A program made the translations under genes and the position numbers. DNA of 64,000 bases from Sphingomonas sanguinis (lineage in GTDB: Bacteria > Pseudomonadota > Alphaproteobacteria > Sphingomonadales > Sphingomonadaceae), in NCBI RefSeq assembly GCF_001476905.1, contig NZ_LDTE01000010.1:1-64000 (forward strand). The letters are read 5' to 3'. The notes under the pieces are model-generated. The model was not told the origin of the DNA and did no database searches. It saw nothing but the letters and a program-made list of their open reading frames with translations. How positions within the stretch are numbered: position 1 is the stretch's first letter; each line of letters starts with the position of its first letter. Positions 1-7,710 of the stretch are shown piece after piece.

Positions 1-35
1 TCCCCTGAAGGGGAGGGGAGAAAGTCGCATCGCCT

Positions 36-374
36 TCACGCCGCTGCCTTTAGCGTCGAGGCGCGGCAGATCAGGACCCGCCCGCCACTGATTTTCACCG
101 GCACGGTCGGTGTACATCCCTTGTCCTCGTCCAGCGCCTCGCCGGTGCTGAGCGATATTCGCCAGTTGTGCAGCGGGCACGCCACCGCGCCGCCATGGAC
201 GATGCCCTGGCTCAGCCGCCCATGCTTGTGCGGGCAGCGGTCGAGCAGCGCGAAGACGCTATTCTCGCCGGTGCGGAAGACGGCGATGTCGTTACCGCCC
301 TCGACCTGCACGGTGCGGCTGCCGCGCAAGGGAATTTCCTCGACCCAGCCGATATCGAGCCACTCGCCAATCAT
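36..374 (-). CDS. nirD: Nitrite reductase [NAD(P)H] small subunit, Rieske-type
   Basis: Small subunit (112 aa) of the cytoplasmic assimilatory nitrite reductase, which with NirB reduces nitrite to ammonium. The protein is one Rieske-like ISP domain. A Cys47-Pro-His49 pair and a Cys66-x2-His69 pair form a complete [2Fe-2S] Rieske ligand set. The E. coli-type NirD lacks such ligands, so this subunit may carry its own cluster. The start overlaps the nirB stop by four bases (ATGA), so the two are translationally coupled; a longer upstream frame is open but runs through nirB. The stop lies only 35 bases from the window edge. Identification is firm; the presence of a real cluster is inferred from the ligands. 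Confidence 0.93.
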   Translation of the reverse strand: MIGEWLDIGWVEEIPLRGSRTVQVEGGNDIAVFRTGENSVFALLDRCPHKHGRLSQGIVHGGAVACPLHNWRISLSTGEALDEDKGCTPTVPVKISGGRVLICRASTLKAAA

Positions 375-2851
375 GCCATTTCCCCCACCGGCTGGAAGCG
401 CGCCATCGGCGCATGGATTTCGCGTTCGGCCCCGGCGACGCGTTCGGCCCAGGGGTCTTCTTGCGAGAATTGCTGCGAGAGGAAGAAGCGCTGCGCCAAC
501 TCGGCCCGCTCCTCGGCATCGGGCAGCAGGCGCGACTGGATATAGGAAAGGCCAACCCGCTCGATCCACGGCGCGGTCCGCTCCAGATAGCGCGCTTCCT
601 CACGGTAGAGCTGGATGAAGGCGGCGCACATCTCCATCGCCTCCGCTTCCGTCGCGACCTTGCAGAGCAGGTCGGTGGCGCGGACCTTGATCCCGCCATT
701 GCCGCCGACATGGAGTTCATAGCCAGAATCGACGCAGACTACGCCGAAGTCCTTGATGGTCGCCTCGGCACAGTTGCGCGGGCAGCCCGACACCGCGATC
801 TTGAACTTGTGCGGCATCCACGAGCCCCAGGTCGCCCGCTCCAGCTTGACGCCCAGCCCGGTCGAATCCTGCGTGCCGAAGCGGCACCATTCGGAGCCGA
901 CACAGGTCTTCACGGTGCGAAGCGACTTGCCATAAGCATGGCCGCTGACCATCCCGGCCGCGTTCAGATCGGCCCAGACGGCAGGCAGATCCTCCTTCTT
1001 GATGCCGAAGATGTCGAGCCGCTGGCCGCCGGTGACCTTGACCATCGGCGCGTTGAACTTCTCGACCACATCGGCGATCGCGCGAAGTTCCTTGGGACTG
1101 GTGATCCCGCCCCACATGCGCGGCACGACCGAATAGGTGCCGTCCTTCTGGATGTTGGCGTGCATGCGTTCGTTGACGAAGCGGCTCTGCTGGTCGTCCT
1201 GATATTCGCCGGGCAGCGCGCAGAGCAGATAATAGTTGAGCGCGGGGCGGCAGGAGGAACAGCCGTCCGGCGTCGACCAGTGTAGCTTCTGCATCACCTC
1301 GGGGATCGACTTCATGTCCTGCGCGACGATCTCGCGGCGGACATCGTCATGGCCGAAGCTGGTGCATTTGCACATCGTCTTGGGCCCCGCCTCGACCTCG
1401 CCGCCCAAGCGAAGGGCGAGCAGGCTCTCGACGATGCCGGTGCACGAGCCGCAGCTGGCCGACGCCTTGCAACCCGACCGCACCGCGTCCAGGCTGTGCG
1501 CGCCCCCGTCGATGCACGCGAAGACCTTGCCCTTGGTCACGCCGTTGCAGCCGCAAATTTCCGCATCGTCGGAAAGCGCCGCAACGGCCGCCTTAGGGTC
1601 CGCCTGCCCCCCTCCCGAGGCGAAGGCCTGGCCGAAGATCAACGCGTCGCGAATGTCGCCGACGCTCTCGCCCTTTTTGAGCAGATCGAAATACCAGTTG
1701 CCGTCGGCGGTGTCGCCGTACAGCACAGCGCCGACGATGCGGTCTTCCCTGACCACGACGCGCTTGTAGATGCCGCGGCTGGCATCGCGCAGCACGATGT
1801 CCTCCGCACCGTCGCCGCCGCCGAAATCGCCCGCCGAGAAAACGTCGAGCCCGGCGACCTTCAGCTTGGTCGCGGTGGCGGTGGGGCGGTAGCCGGAAGG
1901 CGCGCCGGTCAGCGCATCGGCGAGGCTGCGGCACATGTCCCAGAGCGGCGCGACCAGGCCGTACACCTGTCCGTCATGCTCGACACACTCGCCGACCGCC
2001 AGGATGCGCGGGTCGGAGGTGACCATATGGTCGTCCACCTTGATCCCGCGCCCGACCTCCAGCCCGGCGGCGCGGGCCAGCGCGACCGAGGGGCGGATGC
2101 CGACCGCCATCACCACCAGATCCGCGGCTATTTCGCGCCCGTCCTTCAGGCGGATCGCCTCCACCTTGCCGTCGCCGACGATCTCGGCGGTGTCGGCGCC
2201 GGTCAGCACGGTCTGGCCACGCGCCTCCAGCGCCTGTTTCAGCAGCCAGCCCGCCGCCTCGTCGAGCTGCCGCTCCATCAGCGTGGGCATCAGGTGGAGG
2301 ACGGTGACGCTCATGCCCCGAAGCGACAGGCCATGCGCCGCCTCCAGCCCGAGCAGGCCGCCGCCGATCACCACCGCGCTGCCGCCTCGCTCGGCGGCGG
2401 CGAGCATATGCTCGACATCCTTCATGTCGCGAAAGCTGATGACGCCGGGCAGGTCGTGGCCGGGCACCGGGATGATGAACGGGTCGGAGCCGGTCGCGAT
2501 CAGCAGCCGGTCATAGTCCAACACCGTGCCGCTTTTCGCCGTGACCGTCCGCGCCGCCCGGTCGATTGCGGTGACGGGATCGCCGCTGACCAGGGTGATG
2601 CCGTTATCCGCGTACCAGTCGAGGCCGTTGATGACGATCTCGTCGAACGTCTTCTCGCCTGCCAGCACCGGCGACAGCATGATCCGGTTGTAGTTCACCA
2701 GCGGTTCGGCACCAAAGATGGTGATGCGGTAACCGGCGGGATCGCGGGCCAGCAGTTCCTCTACCGCGCGGCATCCGGCCATGCCGTTGCCGACCACGAT
2801 GAGATGCTCGCGGTTATCGACCTTCGCAGGTGTGACGACTTCATGTTTCAT
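371..2851 (-). CDS. nirB: Nitrite reductase [NAD(P)H] large subunit
   Basis: Cytoplasmic siroheme nitrite reductase (826 aa) that uses NAD(P)H to reduce nitrite to ammonium. An FAD-binding loop GNGMAG lies at residues 21-26 and a second Rossmann glycine motif (GGGLLGLEAA) near residue 155. A BFD-like [2Fe-2S] segment with CGCNG and CGSC cysteines falls around residues 430-470. The C-terminal siroheme/4Fe-4S signature is complete: Cys650-x5-Cys656 and Cys690-x3-Cys694. Length is normal for the family. It lies 28 bases downstream of the transporter gene and overlaps nirD by four bases, so narK-nirB-nirD form one operon behind the leader described at 4162-4315. Nitrogen assimilation rather than respiration is inferred from the NirB/NasT/NasS context. 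Confidence 0.96.
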   Translation of the reverse strand: MKHEVVTPAKVDNREHLIVVGNGMAGCRAVEELLARDPAGYRITIFGAEPLVNYNRIMLSPVLAGEKTFDEIVINGLDWYADNGITLVSGDPVTAIDRAARTVTAKSGTVLDYDRLLIATGSDPFIIPVPGHDLPGVISFRDMKDVEHMLAAAERGGSAVVIGGGLLGLEAAHGLSLRGMSVTVLHLMPTLMERQLDEAAGWLLKQALEARGQTVLTGADTAEIVGDGKVEAIRLKDGREIAADLVVMAVGIRPSVALARAAGLEVGRGIKVDDHMVTSDPRILAVGECVEHDGQVYGLVAPLWDMCRSLADALTGAPSGYRPTATATKLKVAGLDVFSAGDFGGGDGAEDIVLRDASRGIYKRVVVREDRIVGAVLYGDTADGNWYFDLLKKGESVGDIRDALIFGQAFASGGGQADPKAAVAALSDDAEICGCNGVTKGKVFACIDGGAHSLDAVRSGCKASASCGSCTGIVESLLALRLGGEVEAGPKTMCKCTSFGHDDVRREIVAQDMKSIPEVMQKLHWSTPDGCSSCRPALNYYLLCALPGEYQDDQQSRFVNERMHANIQKDGTYSVVPRMWGGITSPKELRAIADVVEKFNAPMVKVTGGQRLDIFGIKKEDLPAVWADLNAAGMVSGHAYGKSLRTVKTCVGSEWCRFGTQDSTGLGVKLERATWGSWMPHKFKIAVSGCPRNCAEATIKDFGVVCVDSGYELHVGGNGGIKVRATDLLCKVATEAEAMEMCAAFIQLYREEARYLERTAPWIERVGLSYIQSRLLPDAEERAELAQRFFLSQQFSQEDPWAERVAGAEREIHAPMARFQPVGEMA

Positions 2852-2879
2852 CGGTTCGATCCGTCGAAGAGGAAAAGCA

Positions 2880-4127
2880 TCAGATCCGCACGCCCTCGGC
2901 TGCGCCCCAGCTGCGGCGCCAGCGGGTCTTCACCAGCATCAGGCCCGCCAGCGCGACCAGGGCCAGCGCGGCGAAGATCAGGAACCCGCCCGAAAAGCTG
3001 CCCGTCCACTGCTTGGCTAAACCGAGCGACGAGGCGAGGTAGAAGCCGCCGATCCCGCCTGCCATGCCGACCAGCCCAGTCATCACGCCGATCTCGGCCG
3101 CGAAGCGCTGCGGCACCAGCTGGAACACCGAGCCGTTGCCGACGCCCAGTGCCAGCATGGAGAGGACGAACAGCGCCAGCGAGGCAGCGAACCCGTCGAC
3201 CATCGCCACGCCCGTCAGCGTGACCGCGGCGGCGGCGAACACGGCCATCAATGCCTTTACCCCGCCGACCGCATCGGCCAGCGCCCCGCCCATTGGTCGT
3301 ACCAGCGACCCGGCAAAGACGCACGCGGCGGTGGCGTAACCCGCCTGGACCGGCGTCAGCCCGAAGCGGTCGGTGAAATAGATGGGCAGGCTGGCGGCGA
3401 GGCCGACGAACCCGCCGAACGTGACGGCATAGAAGCCCATCAACCACCACGCATCGGCCTGTTTCAGCGGCGCGAGATACTCGACCAGACGGCGTGGGCT
3501 CGGCGCGCCGGGTGCGTCCTTGGCCATCACCACATAGGCGAAGAAGACGAGGGTCAGCGGCAGGCAGGCCAGGCCGAGGACGGCGTTCCAGCCGAACAGC
3601 TTGGCCAGCGCCGGTGCGAACAGTGCTGCCAGCACCGTGCCCGAATTGCCCATGCCGGCGAGCCCCATCGCCTTGCCCTGATGCTCGGGCGGATACCAGC
3701 GGCTGGCGAGCGGCAGCGCGATCGCGAAGCTCGCCCCTGCGAAGCCCAGGATGACACCCAGCGCCAGCGTGCCGCCGAAGCTGCTTACGCCCAGCATCCA
3801 GGCCGAGAAAAGGCCCGCGATCACGATAATCTGGCTGATCGCGCCCGCGCGCTTCGGACCGATCCGATCGACCAGCAACCCATTGACCACGCGCAGGATC
3901 GCGCCTGCCAATGTCGGCACCGCGACCATCACGCCCTTTTGCGCGGGCGTCAGCGCCAGGCTGGTCGCGATCTGCGGGGCGAGGGGGCCCAGCAGGACCC
4001 AGACCATGAAGGCCAGGTCGAAATAGAGGAATGCCGCGATCAGTGTCGGCGTATGGCCGCTCGACCAGAAACCGCTGTCCTCTGCCGCCGTCTCGCTTTT
4101 GGTGTCGTCCCAGAACGCCGTTGCCAT
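2880..4127 (-). CDS. narK: Nitrate/nitrite MFS transporter (NarK/NasA family)
   Basis: Major facilitator superfamily nitrate/nitrite permease (415 aa) of the inner membrane with about twelve hydrophobic segments. Glycine-rich stretches GFAGASFAIALPLASRWYP (after the fourth helix) and GLVGMAGGIGGFYLA (about helix 10) match the nitrate signatures of the NarK/NRT2 family. The start at 4127 is preceded by GGAGG seven to eight bases upstream; an in-frame start ten codons earlier has no such site. It is the first gene of the operon with nirB and nirD and is reached only by transcripts that read through the leader terminator. A role in nitrate import for assimilation is inferred from the neighbours. 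Confidence 0.93.
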   Translation of the reverse strand: MATAFWDDTKSETAAEDSGFWSSGHTPTLIAAFLYFDLAFMVWVLLGPLAPQIATSLALTPAQKGVMVAVPTLAGAILRVVNGLLVDRIGPKRAGAISQIIVIAGLFSAWMLGVSSFGGTLALGVILGFAGASFAIALPLASRWYPPEHQGKAMGLAGMGNSGTVLAALFAPALAKLFGWNAVLGLACLPLTLVFFAYVVMAKDAPGAPSPRRLVEYLAPLKQADAWWLMGFYAVTFGGFVGLAASLPIYFTDRFGLTPVQAGYATAACVFAGSLVRPMGGALADAVGGVKALMAVFAAAAVTLTGVAMVDGFAASLALFVLSMLALGVGNGSVFQLVPQRFAAEIGVMTGLVGMAGGIGGFYLASSLGLAKQWTGSFSGGFLIFAALALVALAGLMLVKTRWRRSWGAAEGVRI

Positions 4128-4140
4128 CGTGCCGCCTCCG

Positions 4141-4156
4141 TGGGCTCCCGAGCCCA
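4141..4156 (-). promoter_or_regulatory. Small hairpin just upstream of the narK ribosome-binding site
   Basis: TGGGCT-CCCG-AGCCCA is a perfect 6-bp stem with a 4-base loop. It sits between the leader terminator and the GGAGG of narK. It may insulate the ribosome-binding site or shape the leader after antitermination. Only the structure is seen; any function is a guess. Confidence 0.35.
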
Positions 4157-4161
4157 AAACG

Positions 4162-4210
4162 AAAAAAGCCGCCAGGACGCGGGGCCCTTTACGGGTCGCA
4201 TCCTGGCGGC
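4162..4210 (-). terminator. Leader terminator (attenuator) upstream of narK
   Basis: On the minus strand a perfect 10-bp stem (GCCGCCAGGA with TCCTGGCGGC, 23-base loop) is followed directly by six T residues. It is a textbook intrinsic terminator, yet it lies between the nasTS operon and narK, 35 bases before the narK start. Its 5' arm is shared with the hairpin at 4205-4222, so the two structures exclude each other. This is the expected layout of an ANTAR-controlled attenuator. Confidence 0.88.
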
Positions 4211-4222
4211 TTCATTGCCTCC
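4205..4222 (-). ncRNA. ANTAR-target hairpin P2 overlapping the attenuator
   Basis: On the minus strand, GGAGGC and GCCGCC enclose the hexaloop AATGAA, with one A-G mismatch in the stem. Position 1 of the loop is A and position 4 is G, as required for ANTAR-protein RNA targets. The 3' arm is the first six bases of the terminator 5' arm, so forming P2 would melt the terminator. Antitermination by the NasT protein encoded at 5613-6194 is inferred. Confidence 0.7.
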
Positions 4223-4299
4223 AAGCGGGGAACGGGCCGGGCCCGCCTCCGCCAGCGTGCCACCCCGCCGTTGGAGCGGCATTCGCTGCTATCTCGTGC

Positions 4300-4315
4300 C
4301 CGACGCCATTGCCGG
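4300..4315 (-). ncRNA. Candidate ANTAR-target hairpin P1
   Basis: On the minus strand, CCGGC and GTCGG (one G-T pair) enclose the hexaloop AATGGC. The loop again has A at position 1 and G at position 4. It would be the first of the paired hairpins that an ANTAR dimer binds. The linker to P2 is about 77 bases, longer than I would expect, so the assignment is less sure than for P2. Confidence 0.5.
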
Positions 4316-4381
4316 ACGAATCGAAAGTTGCCTGATTCGCTGGCCGTACGCAAGAGGCTTTCGCAAATGCAGCAAAATCAT

Positions 4382-4400
4382 CCTTCCCACCACGGGAAGG
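4382..4400 (-). terminator. Terminator-like hairpin after nasS
   Basis: CCTTCCC and GGGAAGG form a 7-bp stem with a 5-base loop four bases past the nasS stop. The minus strand continues with a short T-rich stretch (GATTTTG). It probably ends the nasT-nasS transcript before the narK promoter. The T tract is weak, so termination may be incomplete. Confidence 0.55.
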
Positions 4401-4404
4401 AATT

Positions 4405-5616
4405 TTAAGGCAGTCTCGCCAGATATCCGGGAATATCGTCGGGATCGAAGGCCCGCCCGTCGAAGAACCGGTCGCTGCCCAGCACCAATCGCCCTTGCGT
4501 CGATCCCGCCCCGATCGGCTCGACCAATGCGCCCTCCAGCTTGGAGCTGGCGCCGGGCAGGGGGGCGCCCGAACCCGCGAGCGCGGCGCGGTACAGGTCT
4601 GGGCGAAACACGCCCTGCGCGGTCGCGGCGTCTTCAGGCGAGAAGGACAGGCCTTCCCAACGCACCATCTGCGCATAAAGCCAGCCCGCCTGGCTGCGCC
4701 ACGGAAAGTTCGCCGCCTCGCGATACTGGAACATGAAGTCGGGATAATGGACCGGCTCGCCGCCGGGCACCACGCGGATGCGATCGGTGATCGCGCGCAG
4801 GATCGCATCGACCGGTGCATCGAGATAATGCGCGCGCGACAGGATTGCGGCGCTTTGCTCGACCGTCTCGGGATCGATGAAATGCGCCGCTGCGGCATGC
4901 AGCGCACGGATCAGCCGCAGAACGCCATCGCGCCGCTCCTCCGCCCGGTCGGCACGCATCGCCAGCACCTTCTCCACCCCGCGCCGCCAGATTTGCGCGG
5001 TGGCCAGGGCGATGCGACCCACGCCACGATCGACGGCGATCGAATTCCACGGTTCGCCGACGCAGATGCCGTCCACCTCTCCGGCGGCCAGGGCGTCGGC
5101 GGCGAAGGGCGGGCTGGTCACGACGATCTCGATATCGCTCTCGGGACGGATGCCGACTCCCGCCAGCCAATAGCGGAGCATGTAATTATGGCTCGAATGG
5201 CGATGCACGACGCCGAAGCGCAAGCGGCGACCGGCCGCACGCCGTTCCCCCGCCACGCAGCGAAGGCTTTCTCCGATCGCCACCGGATCACCCAGCGTCT
5301 CGTCGAGCGCCAGCGCCTCACCCAGCGCGGTCGAGACGGTGATCGCATTGCCGTTCAGCCCCAGGACGAAGGGCACCGCCATCGGCACCGCCGGACGATC
5401 CCGGCCCAGCGCGGTGGCGATGGCGAGTGGTGCGACCAGATGCGCGGCATCGGTATGCCCATAAAGCAGCCGATCGCGCACCGCCGCCCAGGTGACGTCG
5501 CGCACCAGTTCGATGACGACACCTTCGGTCTCGGCAAAGCCCAATTCATGCGCCAGGATCGGCAGCGCGGCGTCCACCAGCGGCAGGAAACCGATGCGGA
5601 AGCGCTCAAGGCTCAT
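4405..5616 (-). CDS. nasS: Nitrate sensor of the ANTAR system (NasS-like, NrtA/CmpA family)
   Basis: A 403-aa protein of the NMT1/NrtA nitrate-binding family without a signal peptide, so cytoplasmic. It begins with FRIGFLPLVDAALPILAHELGFAE, the usual start of the periplasmic-binding fold. It also has the segments HNYMLRYWLAGVGI and GICVGEPWNS seen in NrtA/NasS proteins. In characterised systems NasS binds NasT when nitrate is absent and releases it when nitrate binds. The start overlaps the nasT stop by four bases (ATGA). The frame stays open far upstream through nasT, but that extension is not part of the gene. Role as nitrate sensor is inferred from family and pairing. Confidence 0.9.
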   Translation of the reverse strand: MSLERFRIGFLPLVDAALPILAHELGFAETEGVVIELVRDVTWAAVRDRLLYGHTDAAHLVAPLAIATALGRDRPAVPMAVPFVLGLNGNAITVSTALGEALALDETLGDPVAIGESLRCVAGERRAAGRRLRFGVVHRHSSHNYMLRYWLAGVGIRPESDIEIVVTSPPFAADALAAGEVDGICVGEPWNSIAVDRGVGRIALATAQIWRRGVEKVLAMRADRAEERRDGVLRLIRALHAAAAHFIDPETVEQSAAILSRAHYLDAPVDAILRAITDRIRVVPGGEPVHYPDFMFQYREAANFPWRSQAGWLYAQMVRWEGLSFSPEDAATAQGVFRPDLYRAALAGSGAPLPGASSKLEGALVEPIGAGSTQGRLVLGSDRFFDGRAFDPDDIPGYLARLP

Positions 5617-6194
5617 GGCAGGTCTCCCATCAACTGCTCGCTGGTCACGATCGCTTCGGCCACTTCGGCGATACGACGGTTGGTGGTCATGGCGTGGCTG
5701 CGCAGCAAGGCATAGGCGTTGGGCTCGTCCACCCCGCGGCGGCGCATCAGGATCGCCTTGGCCCGGTCGATCACCTGCCGGTCGGCGAGCGCCGTCTTCG
5801 CCTCGGCCAATTCCGTCTGAAGTCTGGAAAAAGCCTGAAAGCGCCGGACGGCCAGATCCAGGATCGGCTTGATCCGCTGCTTTGCGAGGCCATCGACGAC
5901 ATAGGCCGAGACGCCCGCGTCGACCGCCGCCATCGTCGACTCGGGTTCGGACTGGTCGACGAACATCGCGATCGGCCGGTCGAGTGCGCGCGACATGGCG
6001 AAGAAATCCTCCAGCACGTCGCGGCTGGGATTTTCCAGATTGATCAGTACGACCTCGGGCGCGGCTCGCTCGACCTGGGCGGCAAGCGGGCCACTGGGGT
6101 CGATCACCACCAGATCGGTCAGCCCGGCATCGCGCAGGCCGTCGGAGATGATTGCCGCGCGCGTGCTGCTGGTATCGATGATGGCGATCCGCAT
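5613..6194 (-). CDS. nasT: ANTAR-domain transcription antiterminator
   Basis: A 193-aa response-regulator-like protein. The N-terminal receiver-like half (residues 1 to about 120, starting MRIAIIDTSSTRAA) appears degenerate: the usual acidic pocket after beta-1 is not intact (IIDTSS). The C-terminal ANTAR domain (about 130-190) contains the coiled helix LQTELAEAKTALADRQVIDRAKAILMRR and the three-helix RNA-binding part ending in IAEVAEAIV. Such proteins bind paired hexaloop hairpins in nas leaders and stop terminator formation. The likely target is the leader at 4162-4315 in front of narK. It is the first gene of the nasT-nasS pair. Confidence 0.92.
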   Translation of the reverse strand: MRIAIIDTSSTRAAIISDGLRDAGLTDLVVIDPSGPLAAQVERAAPEVVLINLENPSRDVLEDFFAMSRALDRPIAMFVDQSEPESTMAAVDAGVSAYVVDGLAKQRIKPILDLAVRRFQAFSRLQTELAEAKTALADRQVIDRAKAILMRRRGVDEPNAYALLRSHAMTTNRRIAEVAEAIVTSEQLMGDLP

Positions 6195-6349
6195 GGCGGC
6201 TTGATGCCGTGTCCCTCCCCGCTCGACAAGAGGCGGAGAGGGGAGGAGTGCGCAAAGCGTGCTTGCGTGTTGAAATGTCCGACTATAGTTCGCAGCTTCT
6301 ATAAGATCACGCCAGCCGTGCGTCGGTCATCAAGGGGGATTTGCCGACG
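6195..6349. promoter_or_regulatory. Divergent promoter region between nasT and the GH43 gene
   Basis: This 155-base gap separates nasT (minus) from the GH43 gene (plus). It contains a GC-rich partly repeated stretch at about 6210-6245 and an AT-richer part near 6278-6305 that is the best place for the plus-strand promoter. AAGGGGG at 6332-6338 is the ribosome-binding site of the GH43 gene. I cannot assign -35/-10 boxes with confidence. Confidence 0.4.
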
Positions 6350-7405
6350 ATGCGCCATCTGGGGCGATCGCACAGCCTGAAGGTCCTGCGTCTGCTGTTG
6401 GTGGCGGGAACGATGCTGGTCGGGATGCAGGCGCTGCGATCGGCGCCGAGCGCTCGGTCGCCGTCGCTTCGGTTGTCGGGCGATATCGTGCCCGCGCATG
6501 ATCCGGTTCTGATCCGCCAGGGCGATCGCTATTACGCCTATGCGACCGGGCAGGGTGACCGACGACCGCTCGTCGCCCGCATGTCACGCGATTTGCGGCA
6601 CTGGACGCCGTTGCCATCGCCGCTGGCGGCAATACCCGGATGGGCGCAAACGATCATTCCGGCGGCGCGGGAGATGTGGGCACCCGACATATCTTGGGTC
6701 GGCGGCCGCTATCGCCTCTATTACTCGATTTCCAGCTTCGGCCAGCAGCGCTCGGTCATCGGGTTGGCGACGGCGGCCACGCTCGACCCCGGTAGCCCGC
6801 ATTACGGGTGGCGCGACGAGGGGCTGGTCATCGCATCGCGCACGGGGGATGATTTCAATGCGATCGATCCCAATTTCGTGCAGGATCGACAAGGCGGTCA
6901 ATGGCTGACCTTTGGCAGTTTCTGGGGCGGTATCCAGTTGGTCCGGCTCGATCCGCGCAGCGGAAAGCCCGCCGACGGCGCCAAGCCGACGATGATCGCC
7001 CGGCGTGCGACGACCGAGCGAGAGGACGCAATCGAGGCACCGTTCATCATCGATCATGGCGGCTGGTACTGGCTGATCGTCTCGTTCGACTATTGCTGCC
7101 GGGGCGTGAAAAGCAGCTATCACCTTCGCGTAGGTCGAGCGCGTTCGATTGAGGGGCCCTATGTCGACCGTGCCGGCCGCGCGATGCGCGATGGCGGCGG
7201 CACGGTGCTGCTTCGGGCCGATGCCGAGGGGCGCGACCGCTTCCGTGGGCCTGGCCATGCCGCCGTGCTCCGGGACCGTGATGGGCGGGATTATCTGGTC
7301 CACCATGCGTACGATTCGGAGGCGGGGGGCGCCCCCACGCTGCGCATCGAACCGCTGCACTGGGACGCGGCAGGCTGGCCGCTGGTAGAGCGGGAGACGC
7401 GCTAG
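6350..7405 (+). CDS. GH43 arabinan endo-1,5-alpha-L-arabinosidase-like enzyme
   Basis: An exported 351-aa glycoside hydrolase of family 43, five-bladed propeller type. Residues 11-30 are a hydrophobic signal sequence. The catalytic triad expected for GH43 is visible: Asp51 in AHDPV (base), Asp113 in MWAPDISW, and Glu229 in EAPFI (acid). FDYCC and HHAY segments resemble endo-arabinanases. The ATG at 6350 has AAGGGGG 11 bases upstream; a TTG three codons earlier is too close to that site. It acts on arabinan side chains of pectin by family inference. A TonB receptor gene follows on the same strand 305 bases later. Confidence 0.85.
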   Translation: MRHLGRSHSLKVLRLLLVAGTMLVGMQALRSAPSARSPSLRLSGDIVPAHDPVLIRQGDRYYAYATGQGDRRPLVARMSRDLRHWTPLPSPLAAIPGWAQTIIPAAREMWAPDISWVGGRYRLYYSISSFGQQRSVIGLATAATLDPGSPHYGWRDEGLVIASRTGDDFNAIDPNFVQDRQGGQWLTFGSFWGGIQLVRLDPRSGKPADGAKPTMIARRATTEREDAIEAPFIIDHGGWYWLIVSFDYCCRGVKSSYHLRVGRARSIEGPYVDRAGRAMRDGGGTVLLRADAEGRDRFRGPGHAAVLRDRDGRDYLVHHAYDSEAGGAPTLRIEPLHWDAAGWPLVERETR

Positions 7406-7710
7406 CGGAAGAAGCCTCGTCATCCGAGTCAACTGCAAAATCGGCTCGGTGCCGTCTCATTAGCAATAAGCAGACAAGAGAAAGTCGGGCCTCATGCCAA
7501 AGCGGCTCTGCCTACTATCTGATTACGCTGCGTAAAATTCCATGTTGGCGCTAACGCTCGGGCTTCTGCGGATTTCTGAGGTGTGGCCTAGAATCCACGG
7601 CGTGACGTTCGCTTCATTATTTTGTCATGCTAGTCTTGACCAAAGGGATGATAGTCAGACAAATAATCCCGTGGGCACCGAAAGCTCGGGCCAGTTTGAG
7701 GGGATTCCTG
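7406..7710 (+). promoter_or_regulatory. Regulatory gap before the TonB receptor, with a LacI-type operator
   Basis: No gene is seen in these 305 bases. At 7544-7555 GTTGGCGCTAAC is a near-perfect dyad matching the GTTAGCGCTAAC pattern used by many LacI-family sugar regulators. GAGGGG at 7698-7703 is the ribosome-binding site of the receptor at 7711. The upstream half (7406-7540) shows nothing I can name. Confidence 0.5.

Noticed and set aside
1-14. TCCCCT/AGGGGA palindrome at the left edge as nirD terminator
   Set aside because: The stem is short, has no T tract in view and is cut by the window edge.
1349-3223. Long open frame on the plus strand opposite nirB/narK
   Set aside because: It is antisense to two strongly conserved genes, has Arg/Ala/Pro/Gln-rich low-complexity composition and no domain; typical GC-rich shadow.
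4408-6255. Single long 616-codon reading of the nasS frame through nasT
   Set aside because: The N-terminal third is out-of-frame nasT. The true nasS start at 5616 overlaps the nasT stop and begins the nitrate-binding fold.
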